A stretch of DNA of 64,000 bases from Cunninghamia lanceolata (GCA_027924645.1 BSBN01000888.1:16871001-16935000), one strand, 5' to 3'; positions 22,131 through 32,303 are shown, counted from the stretch's first letter. The notes: generated from the sequence alone by a model not told the origin. A program made the numbers and translations.

Positions 22131-22331
22131 TTATGCAATTTCAACTGTCATCTTCATATAACCATCAACTCCCTCAACTTCCTCATAGTATATATGCATG
22201 GATGTATCTTCATGTTTGATCGAATCAATAAAAGATGTCACTGCCCTTTTTTCATGGAGAAGGTTTCTTGATAAGATCCACACATATAATAATGAAAATA
22301 AGATAATATAAAAGATAATAACAAATATCAA
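22131..22331 (-). CDS. Small hypothetical frame with one membrane-like segment
   Basis: This 66-codon frame begins with a strongly hydrophobic stretch (MIFVIIFYIILFSLLYVW), which suits a signal anchor. The remainder is acidic. There is no recognised domain, promoter or neighbour to support it. It may be chance. Confidence 0.12.
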   Translation of the reverse strand: MIFVIIFYIILFSLLYVWILSRNLLHEKRAVTSFIDSIKHEDTSMHIYYEEVEGVDGYMKMTVEIA

Positions 22332-22698
22332 ACGATATGTTTAGGGGTCAAGATGCCATGTTATCTAATATATGTAGAAATAGAATAAAACCTTGAGGTA
22401 GGGTAACACCATACGATACTCCTTATGGAAGAATCCACTTTGTGCTATATCTCTAAGAGATCCTAAACATAATATCATACTCCTAAAAAATCCTTACAAT
22501 GATATTGACCTCCTTTATGTAGACCTCCTCCTAATAACGTATATTGGAGGAATAAAACACTAAACCCATGTAGGCCTATTCATTACCTAATATAACTAAT
22601 TACATAAGTTGTCAACATGACCTAATATTATTAAATTAAGGGATGTGTACTACATGTCAGTATCTCCATCCACTTATATACATTATAATAGCATATCC

Positions 22699-24110
22699 CT
22701 AGATATGTAACATGTCATCCATCCTTGACATGTTTGTTTCTTGAAACATTAGAAGAAGCCATATAGTAAGATTTCCACAAGTCATTAAAAGATGATTCCA
22801 TGTCCTAGCATCCAACATTCCATAAGTGGTCGTGGTGGTGGTTTTAACTTTATTGTACTTATATCCCATCCTTGATCCATATTTCAGTGCATTGATTTGA
22901 TTCAATTTTGAATCATAATATGTCCTCTCATTTTCCATGAATAGCATTACTTCTAAGATTTCATTGATTGTTGTTGTTCCTTTGATTCCACGTAGATTCA
23001 TAGTGATTGGCTTGTTGATCCCCTGTATTATCACATTTCCATGAATTTTTTCCTTCATGATTCTTAGCTTTCACAATAATGTGGATAACCATATATTGCA
23101 CCCTTTCTATCTCTAGAACATTCTTTAATTATTCACCCTTTGTTGTTTCTTTCTTTGTTGACATGGGAATGGGGACAAACTTTTCCTCTTTTTTCTTGAT
23201 ATTTGTCTTCTCTTTTTTTCCTTTGATTCTTTCATGCACTCTTTAGTAGCTTCTTGATTTTTTCCTATCTTGAATTTCCTTTGGTCTTCACTATGTGTAA
23301 TATCCTATAATATTACTTGTTTCCTCCTATACTGATGTTTTATGGACTTTTTTCACATCAATATTTACTATTGCCAAGGATTCTAACCAAGGATAACCAA
23401 GAAAATATCCAATCCATTTATATTTAAAGAATAAATGTTTGAGTGAAAAAAGGTATTTATCCTTAGAGAGATAAAAATCTTCAAATAATTGAATATCCTT
23501 TCCCACTATTTGAATTTTTTTTATGTGTTTTGGTTGTATATAAAGTTTCTTAGCTAATTCTATGTTGATGAAGTTATACTTGGTACTAGGATTTACAAAA
23601 ACAATAACATTTTTTTTTTGAATAAATTCATGGAATTGAAGTATTGAATCTTCCTTCTTTGAACCTAAAGTGCATGAACTTGTATCCTTCATCTCATCTT
23701 CCTCCTCCTCCTCTTCCAACTATTTCTATTTCTATTTCTTTTTCTTCTTCCTCTTCTTCTTCTTGTTCTTCTTGTTCTTGTTCTTCATTATCGTCATCTT
23801 TACCTTTTTCTTCTTTTTCCTTGTCATCCATATCTTCATGAACTATTATTTATTTTGGCACCCATCTATCAAAAAACACTTGTTCCAATTTATCAAAATA
23901 ATTATTGTGCATATGTAATTGATATTTACATATTTTAGCTTCACCTTTCAAGTATAAACAAATATATGGTTTCCAGGGACATTACATTTACCACAAATTC
24001 TTTTAAAATTGAGCCTACCTTTCTAATGAAATGCCACTTCCATCAAAAACCTCCATTAATCTAGAGTGTTAAGAAAAAAAATCTTTAAATAGAACACCTT
24101 TCTACCACAT
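22699..24110 (-). pseudogene. Gag-protease fragment of an old LTR retroelement
   Basis: From upstream to downstream on the minus strand there is a degenerate zinc-knuckle-like ICGKCNVPGNH near 23975, a very acidic Glu/Asp run (23700-23845), and a retropepsin-like block at 23327-23719. The protease block reads VIVFVNPSTKYNFINIELAK. Plant Ty3 proteases have a VLIDSGATHNFI type core here, so the catalytic Asp-Ser-Gly has decayed. YFLGYPWLESLAIVNID matches the usual LGxxWL segment after protease. The frame at 22699-23058 may belong to the same element but has no clear motif. Confidence 0.5.
23700..23845 (-). repeat. GAA/GAG-type simple repeat coding poly-Glu/Asp
   Basis: The plus strand is a run of TTC, TCC and CTT triplets. 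Read on the minus strand it gives glutamate and aspartate almost exclusively. It sits at the junction between the knuckle and the protease-like block. Confidence 0.7.
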
Positions 24111-24539
24111 ATCATTGGCTGAAATTTGACTAGAAGAATTCATGATTTTATCAGCCTCAAATCAAAATATATGTAAATAACATAATGCCTAAGAAATTTT
24201 GATGAGATTTCATGAAATGTAAAAAATTAGAAAATTTATGTGATTTGTCACCTAGAGAGTCAATTTATGAAAAAACCTAAAATTGAAATAACTCACTCAA
24301 TATTGATGATCAAATTCTAGAGTTTGGACTATAGCCTTATTATTTGATGTGTTAAATATAGTATAAAATAATTACATAAGGAAATAATAGTAATTTGAAA
24401 GATAAGGGTGAATCTTTAAAAGCTAGGGTTTCATGTTGAACTTCACCTAAGATTTTTCCTTGCTACCACTTGATAAGATCTGTTGGGACCTAATTTGAAA
24501 AATGTGAAATCATCTAAATCCTTCCCCATTTCTACAAAT
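24111..24539. other. AT-rich stretch without recognised genes
   Basis: I see nothing beyond AT-rich unique sequence. Confidence 0.5.
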
Positions 24540-25430
24540 TTAATTTCCCTAAGTTTTGTTCCTTGTTCTCCACCATGTTTTCATATGTTGAAGTGTAGAA
24601 AAAATCCAAGAATTTCTAAGTGTTGGGCATTTTTAGTGACTTTCTAAGTGTTTATAGTAGTCTATGGGGTTTTTGTCTAGGACTAGACATCTTTTCATCT
24701 TCCATCCAGTTCCTCCATCACATTCTTCATTTCTTCCATTCCCTTTATTATTTCAAATTTGTAGAATCTCAACTAGATTCTAGATTTTCCTCCCTTTGTT
24801 CCATTTTGGTTCCTTCTTTCAGTACCACAATACTTCCATTGTGTCCTATTTTTCATCTCCTTTATTTTTCCATCATTTTCCCCTTTTATAGAATCTCAAC
24901 CAACTTCTTGATGTCATTTCATTTTCACCTTCCATCCTATTCTTGCTTCCTATTCCACATAAAAGTTCCATGAGATTCCTATCCCCTTTCCTTTTTCTAT
25001 AAATGTTTCTCCCTTCATTCTTCCTATTTCCTTCACTTTCCTATTCATAGAATTTCCCCTCATAATTAGATCCATTTCCACATCTGATTCGACATCAGAA
25101 TCCCACATCTTCTTCTCTTAATTTAGTCCTTAGAGTCTAGGATGCTTTCTCTTCATCCCACATCCTATCATTACATCTTGTTCCGTAGTCTTTCTTTACT
25201 TTTCTAACATTTGGTCCTATCTCCCTTTCCCATACCCTTTGCTTCACTTCACAAAATCTCTCCTACCTTTCAAATTTTCTTCATTCACTATCTACATCCA
25301 CTTACCACCTTTAGTTCCAGATGAGGTTTTCTTTATGAAGTTTCCATCTTTACATCTAGTTCCAATTGCTAGCTTCATATCCAGTTCTACATCAAATTTT
25401 TGCCAATTCTCCAAACTTCTATGGAACACT
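24540..25430 (+). repeat. Long pyrimidine-skewed tract with degenerate repeats
   Basis: For about 900 bases the plus strand is strongly enriched in C and T, with recurring TTCCATC, CCCTTTT and TAGAATCTCAAC phrases (about 24765, 24890 and a weaker one near 25045). Open frames here (24620-24973, 25239-25433) follow from the skew and lack domains. Confidence 0.55.
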
Positions 25431-27400
25431 TGAAAATGCTTCAACAACCACCCAAATCACCATTAATGTTATGTTTGACTTCTAGAACACCATTTTGAGT
25501 AGGAAAAAGATTTTTTCTCCTACCATCTTGATTTTTGTAGGGCTCAAGGTGGATTTCCAATTATTCAATGCACTTGCAAGTGTTAATGCTATGATTTTTG
25601 AAGGATTTTGTAGATCTTAGATGGTTGTGAATGACAAGATTTTGAAATGTATAAATGGGAAGTTCAATGGTGTAATAAGGATTGATCATTTTTTTTCTCT
25701 CCATGCATCTATATGTGTATGTAGATAGTAGATAGTTTTAGAAGAATTGACCAAATTAGTTTGTCTTTGATGCATACTCTTCTAAAGGGAACATGGTTTT
25801 GATTTACCCTTTGAAGGATCCATAAAAGAATACCCCGCAAGCCTAGTAGAGCACAAATAAGGAGAGATAAGCCCTCTCTCATGTGTTGGTCTTACTTTTA
25901 CTTTATTTGATCATGGATGCTTTGTTTAAAGCTTTGAAGCTTGATGTATTCCTCGAGGGGACTAATTTTTAGAAGGCTTTCTAGGATAGAATAGAGGTAT
26001 GAAGTGAGAAAAAACCCCAACACATCCTTTGAATATTGTAATATTTCTTGCTATATTTCATCATTGTAGAAAAATGTTAAATTAGAAAGAGGGTTTGACT
26101 AAAGGAGAGAAATCCTAGCCTAACAACCTCTTGGATGGTATGTATTGAAACCACCACTTTCAAACATAGGTCCCAAATGAACAAATTGAGTGTATCTCTT
26201 ACATCAACTTAAAAACCAAGTTTAGATCTCTATGTAGGGTTCAAATTCATGTGTAGGGTTCATATATGTGGATGTGAAAGTCAACCACATCATCAAACAA
26301 CATTTTTATTAGTCTTGATGTGGTCCTCTAACACATTGGTAAATCAATTCACAACATCTATCATAGTAAAATTAACATCAAATCTAAAGCTAAGTATTGT
26401 TATTTTTTTTTCTTAACTTTTGTGCATTTCTTTTAGTAGCTTAAAACTATTTGTAGCTCTTTATCCAAGATTAGATTATGTATTCTTCATAATTTGAATA
26501 ATTTATCTAGAATATTTATGTTAGGTGTGTTATTTTCCTTACACAACTAAACATTAAATTTGCAAAAAATTCTTACTATCATATAATTTTAATTTTTTAT
26601 GATGAATAGTACATTTTCTATATTAAAATGTAAAAAATGTAATACACTAGCTCATATAAAAGATGGGTGGAATGGAATCAAACCCCTAAATGTCAATGTG
26701 AGAGTTCAAAGATGAAACAAAAATGATCACACTACTATGTAGCTAATACAATCCCAGTGGAAGCCCATTGGGGATCCTCAAAAATAGGCTCCCAACTTGT
26801 GATGACATCCTTTGTATCTTTTTCCTCTTTTTGATCTAGAAGAGCAGTGCAAGCATGAGAGATAGAAGGGTCTGGATGAGAGAATATTCCACTGTCATGT
26901 TAGCCACAAATGCCATTGTCACATGAAGAAGCAAATGGCTAGCCATGTAGTAGAGGAGAAAATTCATGGCCTCTACATTGGAGGGTTAGTAGGAGCCATG
27001 TCCTTAATGTTTAGAGGATTTGTAAGAGCCATGTTTGGGAAAATCTTTGTAGCTATGGTTGTGACGATGCCCACATGGTGAAACATCATTACTAGCAAGT
27101 GATGATCGCACGTGACAAATAGTACACGGAGCATTAGCCCAATGCGTAATAAGAGTCTACAAATGGGCTACCTCCAAAGCAAGTTTATTGGCCTAGACCT
27201 AAATCTATAAGATGCCATTAGAGTTTATCATAGATTTAGTATACATGGAAAAGTGAGTATCATAGCTCTTGAGAATAAAAACAATATAATTTTAATTTTG
27301 AAGTTGATTATGTCAAAGGTTTTTATTTTATAAAATTCAATTTCTAAATAATATAATGATGGATATTGAGATGTTCTTTTAAATCATATCCATGGGCCCA
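25431..27400. other. Non-coding stretch, possible remnant on minus strand
   Basis: Nothing is clearly recognised. At about 26830-27190 the minus strand has a slightly richer frame with a Cys/His cluster (CTICHVRSSLASNDV then CGH), broken by stops. It could be an old element or gene fragment. Confidence 0.35.
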
Positions 27401-27469
27401 TATTTCAATAGTAGTGTTCAATAAGAATCTATCCTTCATAACCATGAATGGTCCACTTTACTCATAGGA

Positions 27470-27535
27470 GGAAACACCATGACTTCATAGGAGGTCACCC
27501 ATCCCAATATTATTCTGAGTCAAACAAGACCACCC
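27470..27535 (-). pseudogene. 5S rRNA-derived segment (3' half)
   Basis: The minus strand reads ATTGGGATGGGTGACCTCCT, then ATGAAGTC. This matches the 3' half of plant 5S rRNA, including the box C region of the internal pol III promoter. The upstream part (GACTCAGAATAATATT) is a decayed form of the middle of 5S. It could be a 5S pseudogene, a 5S-derived SINE, or the 5S-bearing LTR of a Cassandra-type TRIM. I cannot fix the ends, so I leave the class open. Confidence 0.65.
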
Positions 27536-27619
27536 ATAAAATTTCTCTATAGTCGAAGCCACTACTAAAATACTAATTTTATATTCAAATATTATTTTAT
27601 ATAACTTAAAAGCATTGTT

Positions 27620-28005
27620 TTATTGTGTTATTTAAGAGTTCGTGCTTTGTTTCTCTTTTTATGTAGTAGGTAACAATGCTTCAATGTCGCGTGCGTGTTG
27701 TTCAAAATGAAAAATGCTGGAATTAACTGATAAATTTGCCGAGTCAACTACACATGCTCTTACAAAACTTTTTCACTGTTGGTCATCTATATTTCTATTA
27801 AAATTGTAATTATCTTTCCACGTTTTGTTCTGCCTAGACAATTGTTTATGTAATATTGTTTAGTTGTAAAACGCACTTCCAGCATATCGTTGCGTTCTCA
27901 TGATTTGATATTGAATTATGAAATGTTTTATGTAGTAAAAGCAGTTTTGGTCTTATACCACTGCCTTCAAAAACTGTGAAAGCTCAACATTGAAGGCTAA
28001 GGTCG
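27620..28005 (+). promoter_or_regulatory. Presumed upstream region of the ANK-KAP gene
   Basis: This stretch before the first recognised exon has more CpG (for example CAATGTCGCGTGCG near 27690) than its surroundings, as expected near a host gene start. No defined TATA box or transcription start can be assigned. Confidence 0.3.
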
Positions 28006-29241
28006 CGATGACTTCGGAAATAGTGGTCCTGCCTTCTATGAGCAAGGTTGAGAGGAGCTACTATACTCCACCAGGCTGGCATTTAGCAACTTTCAGGAAG
28101 CAAAAGACAACCTTGAATTGATTAAGCAGCACACTCTTCTGAAGGAATGGAAAACAGTGCGTCTACTTGACGGCTGGATAAGCGGCCCACGTTATAACTT
28201 TCAAATGGAAGATGACTTCAGAAGCTGTTTGGGATACATGCTAATTATAGAAATCAAGGCATCAACTACTATAGCGCTCTCGGGCACGTTATGTTGTTTT
28301 CTTTTCTTTTTAATTTATTAAGCTATTTTCAACTCATTCAAACGATTAGTGAGCGTATTGCACTGAATTTGTGTTACAAAATGTTCATCAGGTAATTCAG
28401 ATGCTGCGAGGAGCATATATGCAGATATTATACTCACCTACGAAGGAAGAGAAGTGGCATTACCTTTGTGTACGGAAGATTGGAATTATGAAGTTGTGTA
28501 CTGGCTGCTCAACTTTTGGGAAAATAGAGAGACTTTTAGCCCACTAGATGTCAGAGGTAAATACCTATCCGCAATACAACCAGATTTGAAGAGATGAGAA
28601 GTCTGATATGTCATATGGGAAGAATATTTGGTGAAGAGGGACTTGCCAGTGAGAGAGCCATTAGGAGGGAGCTTTCTGGAGATTCAGTTACAGAAGTGAT
28701 GATTAGCATGAGACAGTCCTGCTGGGACAAGTTCAGTCGGGAGCATAAGAAGATCCTCGGGCAAATCTTTCTAGAAGAGACAGATATATTTATCACAAAT
28801 TTATGTGAGGATGAGGACTGTTTAAAATTGAATTGGTTTCAGGAATTTGCCTCTCAAGGAGACACATCAGATGCTATCTGGAATTTTTTGTGGTACATCA
28901 TCTCTTCCACTACTCTAGCACGCATCATAGTACTTAGACTTTCTTTAGTGATGGAAGAATGGGAAAATGAAGAGTGGGGTGCCCAGTCACAAGCGAACCT
29001 TAGCCCCGACTACAAGAATATCGCTCTATCCTCTGTTGTAATTTATGATAACAAAGAAATTGTGAGAAGTCTTTTCGACAAATGTCATTCAAAAGAACAG
29101 TTCATCAATGCAGGAGATGAAGAAGGAAAGACTGCTCTTCATTTGGTGTTTGGAAATTCTGATGCTGAGGTGGTTAAAGAATCTTTTGCTAGCGTAAGCA
29201 TGTTGAAATTGGTTCTTGAATACGGGGGAAGGCTATTGTGA
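28006..29241 (+). pseudogene. ANK-KAP: N-terminal exons and first ankyrin repeat
   Basis: The proposed start at 28006 reads MTSEIVVLPSMSKVERSYY. A one-base shift near 28065 moves to the frame FSNFQEAKDNLELIKQHTLL. The first exon appears to end at 28283 with a GC (not GT) donor, and the next begins after CAG at 28391 with NSDAARSIYADIILTYEGRE. The junction keeps frame. A further one-base shift near 28560 leads into a 215-codon frame with INAGDEEGKTALHLVFGN, then LKLVLEYGG, a clear ankyrin repeat. The 300 residues before it are helix-rich but match nothing I know. The reading stops at 29241, and the gene is then interrupted by a fold-back element. Confidence 0.7.
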
Positions 29242-29297
29242 AGCTATTGTCTGTTTCTGAACAAGCGCTAGAAAAAACATTTTGGTAAGGTGGAACT

Positions 29298-29491
29298 TGT
29301 AGTCCAATATTTCAGGAAAATAACTGTGTGCCAATTTTTACCTCAACATTTCGGATCATACTCCATGATCCATCATCAGGAGAAAGTGCAAGAAAAGAGA
29401 GAAATGGATGGATCATAGATCATGGAGTGTGATCCGAAACGTTGAGATAAAAATTGGCATGCACTTATTTTCCTGAAATATTGAACTACAA
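29298..29491. mobile_element. Fold-back MITE with ~85-bp inverted arms
   Basis: The left arm (29298-29385) and the reverse complement of the right arm (29405-29491) match almost base for base. They begin TTGTAGTCCAATATTTCAGG and TTGTAGTTCAATATTTCAGG. Only about 20 bases separate the arms, so the element would form a long hairpin. It lies between two ankyrin segments of the ANK-KAP gene. I could not define a target duplication. Confidence 0.82.
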
Positions 29492-29496
29492 TCATC

Positions 29497-29796
29497 ATGG
29501 ACTATGGAAATCTGATGTCTCTTAAAGGCAATACAGAAGTTGTGAAAAAACTCTTGGAGAGCGGAGCAGATCCACTTGCTCGCGATGAGCACGGCCAAAC
29601 AGCTTTGCATCACGCTTCTACATGTGGAGATGGTTATAAAGCATGTAGGTTAACTGAGTTAATGCTGACCAAATGTACAAGCGAGGAAGAGGAGAAATTG
29701 GGTAACTGAACAAGATGATATGGGTAGAATGGCTCTCCATGTTGCAGCTATGAAAGGACACCGAGGCCTCTGTGAAAAAATTATTCAAATAAATGA
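29497..29796 (+). pseudogene. ANK-KAP: second ankyrin block
   Basis: Two canonical ankyrin repeats are visible. The first is GNTEVVKKLLESGADPLARD, followed by EHGQTALHHASTCGD. After a one-base shift near 29702 comes DDMGRMALHVAAMKGHRG, then LCEKIIQ. Consensus positions (TALHxA, LLxxGADP) are kept. Ankyrin repeats bind partner proteins, and in the KIDINS220 layout they lie before the membrane NTPase. A stop at 29796 follows INE, and the intron donor here is unclear. Confidence 0.88.
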
Positions 29797-29862
29797 ATAA
29801 TTATATAATTATATTTATGACACCAGATATTATATTACTATTGTGCGCTTGCTTGTTTGCAG

Positions 29863-29928
29863 TTTCAAAACAAATTCAAAGCATTGCAGAACAGGGAAAT
29901 GATCAACCAGCTACATCTGACAATCTGG
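29863..29928 (+). pseudogene. ANK-KAP: linker exon
   Basis: This short open segment, between a TTTGCAG acceptor and a GGTAAAA donor, reads VSKQIQSIAEQGNDQPATSD, then NLG. Its last codon is split, and the first two bases of the next exon (30019-30020) complete it in frame. It supplies the linker between the ankyrin repeats and the NTPase. Confidence 0.62.
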
Positions 29929-30026
29929 GTAAAATTTAATCCATCTACTTTTCTAAAGAAAAAAAACTGCGAAAATATTTGTTGAGCTTATCAAAAGTAG
30001 TTATTCTTAATTTAATAGGAAGAAGT

Positions 30027-30405
30027 TGTTGATGAAAATTGCAGAAGCAAATGAAAAGAAATTGTAGAAAACAAGAACAGAAATTAAAAGATTTAAAAGA
30101 CACAGAAGAACACAAGATTCACAGTGGTTCGCCCAATAATGGCTACTCCACTTTCAGGTATTATCTCTTTTATTAATTCTGAATACAATTTATATTCAAG
30201 CAGCTGCAACTATGTATAAATCAGTCTCATCTCCAATAAATGGAAAAATCCATCAAAAAGGGCAACTTCTAATTTTACGAATACATGCCAAAAGAAGTTG
30301 GTTGCAAAAGGCATCCTTTTCAAATGTGTGAGAGAAACTTGCCAATTTGGGCTTCACCAAACCCAACAATGAAACTTGCTAATTTGGGCTTCACCAAACC
30401 CAACA
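30027..30405 (-). repeat. 3' LTR of the TRIM-like element
   Basis: On the plus strand it begins TGTTGATGAAAATTG and ends CACCAAACCCAACA. The last about 40 bases are themselves duplicated (TTTGGGCTTCACCAAACCC occurs twice, near 30346 and 30383). The right LTR has only one copy. Confidence 0.88.
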
Positions 30406-30532
30406 ATCTCCCACTTGAAGACCAAATAGCTACTCAGAGATATCCCTTACATTTCCACTTGTATTGTCACTTCGAAAACAAGCCTGTATTGTAGGGCTTT
30501 AACCTCGGTTCAAGGGCACTCCGTATAAATCA

Positions 30533-30970
30533 TTTCCAAGCTTCCTAATCAATCGTAACACATTCCAGAAATGATCCGGTCATATTATAACCCCAACAAT
30601 CCACCGCTGTAAACATCTCCGTCTTTTTCTTCTTCCCATTAGATAGCTTCCCACATTCTACACCACACCCCTGCCGAGCATCATTCCCACAGACCAAACA
30701 ATTCCTCTAGGGTTGCTTCAATTCCTCTGGCTGTATAACTCTGATAGGAGTAGCATGGCAATCACTAATCATACAGACCCTGTTATGCATGAAAAGAAAG
30801 TGGGGTGCCCTCACAGCCAGTCTCTGCGATGGTATAGCCCCTACCCATGCCACCAAAGCTGGTACCTCCCCTTTTCTCACCCGCTCCAAAAAGTTACAGT
30901 TCTCTCCCTTGGAAAAGCCAATCTCAATGGTGAAGAGAATAAATCCCAAATGCAGCACCATCAACACCAT
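30533..30970 (-). CDS. Unrelated ORF inside the TRIM-like element (captured gene fragment?)
   Basis: The minus-strand frame from 30970 starts with a hydrophobic leader, [18 protein letters not shown], that looks like a signal peptide. It continues for 87 codons to a TAG at 30707. Beyond that stop the same frame runs on to 30533 with a cysteine-rich sequence ([20 protein letters not shown] and [10 protein letters not shown]). I do not recognise it. It is neither gag nor pol, so a captured fragment of a host gene is a reasonable reading. Chance coding cannot be excluded. One stop in about 146 codons is less decay than in the host exons around it. Confidence 0.35.
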
Positions 30971-31093
30971 GTTAAAAAATGAGCTCTCCTTAGTGTTAAA
31001 ATTATCAATGTCCTACCCAAAATTGGCCCCTTTTTCCAACACCCCCCCTAAAGCAACACCTCTCGTGTGCTTGGGGCTCCTAGCCTAGGCCTA

Positions 31094-31105
31094 GCTCTGA
31101 TACCA
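31094..31105 (-). other. Primer binding site of the TRIM-like element
   Basis: The minus strand reads TGGTATCAGAGC directly inside the LTR end at 31108, matching plant initiator tRNA-Met. Confidence 0.88.
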
Positions 31106-31107
31106 AT

Positions 31108-31450
31108 TGTTGATGAAAATTGTAGAACCAAATGAAAAGAAATTGCAGAAAATAAGAACAAAAAATAAAAGATTTAAAAGACACAGAAGAACACAAGATT
31201 TACAGTGGTTCACCCAATAATGGCTATGTCCACTTTTAAGAATTATCTCTTTTATTAATTCTGAATACAATTTATATTCAAGCAACATCAACTATTTATA
31301 AATCAGTCTCATCTCCAATAAATGGAAAAGTCCATCAAAAAGGGCAAGTTCTAATTTTGCGAATACATGCCAAAAGAAGTCGGTTGCAAAAGGCATCCTT
31401 TTCGAATATGTGAGAGAAAATTGCAAATTTGGGCTTCACCAAACTCAATA
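31108..31450 (-). repeat. 5' LTR of the TRIM-like element
   Basis: This is a close copy of 30027-30405. It ends CTCAATA where the other ends CCCAACA. The target copy GAAGT follows directly. Confidence 0.88.
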
Positions 31451-31566
31451 GAAGTGACTTTATACATGGTCTCGTCGCATTGCTTTTGAACCCTTATTTA
31501 AAACCTCCTATTACAGTGGGCATCTCTGGTAGTTGGGGTATGGGAAAATTGAGCCTTATCATACAG
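31451..31566 (+). pseudogene. ANK-KAP: Walker A exon of the KAP NTPase
   Basis: With the TRIM removed, the exon begins at 30019 after a TTTAATAG acceptor and runs on from 31456, ending at a CAG|GTAAAT donor. It reads SDFIHGLVALLLNPYLKPP, then ITVGISGSWGMGKLSLIIQ. This is the KAP-type P-loop (GxWGxGKS/T). The Ser/Thr after the catalytic Lys is Leu here, a single C-to-T change from Ser, so nucleotide binding would be impaired. Confidence 0.85.
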
Positions 31567-31662
31567 GTAAATTTAAAATCATATGTTACAAAAATCTTCT
31601 ATTTAATCAAAATCTTAATTAATATTTTGGCCTAGTGCCTAGTTCACTTTTATTCAATACAG

Positions 31663-31915
31663 ACAGAGGGCATTTTATTGAAGATAGCTGCACAAATGGC
31701 ATTATTGCCATCCGAAATCAAAAGTTCAAGTTTTCCTGGTTTCAAATTTTAAAACATTCTAAAAAGGGTAAAAAGAAATATCACCAAATTAAGACAAGCA
31801 TAGATTTATTGCTCAATGAGGCAAACTCGCAAAATAAATTCTTTCAAATTACGAAGAATAAGTTAGATTATCCTAGATGAAGATAGAAAATGAGAAGCTG
31901 GACAGGACGACAAAG
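31663..31915 (+). pseudogene. ANK-KAP: exon after Walker A
   Basis: The exon lies between an ATACAG acceptor and an AAAG|GTAAAG donor. It opens TEGILLKIAAQMALLPSEIK, in frame with the Walker A exon. After a frame change near 31755 it continues with KKGKKKYHQIKTSIDLLLNE. Its tail (KLDYPR...) resembles the two small exons that follow. Several stops show decay. Confidence 0.6.
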
Positions 31916-32303
31916 GTAAAGTTCATATTTAGAAATTAACATAACTCTTTCTTTCAACTATTTTGCGCCTACCTAAATGCTAACTGTGATTGTTTACTAT
32001 AAGGGAGATTCAATTATGAAGACTAAGATTGTCAAATGCTAAAGGAAGATAAACAATAAAAAATTAGGCACAATCGCAGAGGTAAAATTGAAATTTAGAA
32101 CATAATATAGCTATGTTGATTCAACTATTTCCAACTCGTTCAATGTAAAATGTCATTGGTTACTAGGAGGAAGGCTCGACTATGTAGATAAGAACTCAAA
32201 AATTAGACACAAACGCAGAGGTAAAATTCCAAATTTAGAACATAATTTAACTTCTTTAATTTATCTCCAACTAACTCATTATTAAAATGTTGTTGTTTAC
32301 TAG
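31916..32303 (+). repeat. Reiterated intron plus mini-exon modules
   Basis: About 140-170-bp modules follow one another. Each starts with an intron opening GGTAAAAT, continues AAATTTAGAACATAAT, and ends in GTTTACTAG before a small purine-rich exon. Mini-exons are at 32004-32081 and 32167-32220 and share the end GACACAA(A)CGCAGAG. A third intron copy leads to the exon at 32304. The pattern suggests tandem duplication of an intron-exon unit. The mini-exon peptides (RLDYVDKNSKIRHKRR is the cleanest) match no known motif. Confidence 0.6.

Larger units (their letters stand above)
30027..31450 (-). mobile_element. TRIM-like small LTR element with exact target duplication
   Basis: This 1.4-kb element has LTRs at 30027-30405 and 31108-31450 and is flanked on both sides by GAAGT (30022-30026 and 31451-31455). 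It is on the minus strand: a tRNA-iMet primer site lies at 31094-31105 and a purine-rich tract (AAGTGGGAGAT) at 30406-30420. The internal part of 702 bp holds no gag or pol, only an unrelated minus-strand frame. It is inserted eight bases into the Walker A exon of the ANK-KAP gene. Confidence 0.9.

Noticed and set aside
24620..24973. 117-codon frame with hydrophobic residues
   Set aside because: It comes from the pyrimidine-rich tract, which yields Phe, Ser, Leu and Pro in any frame.
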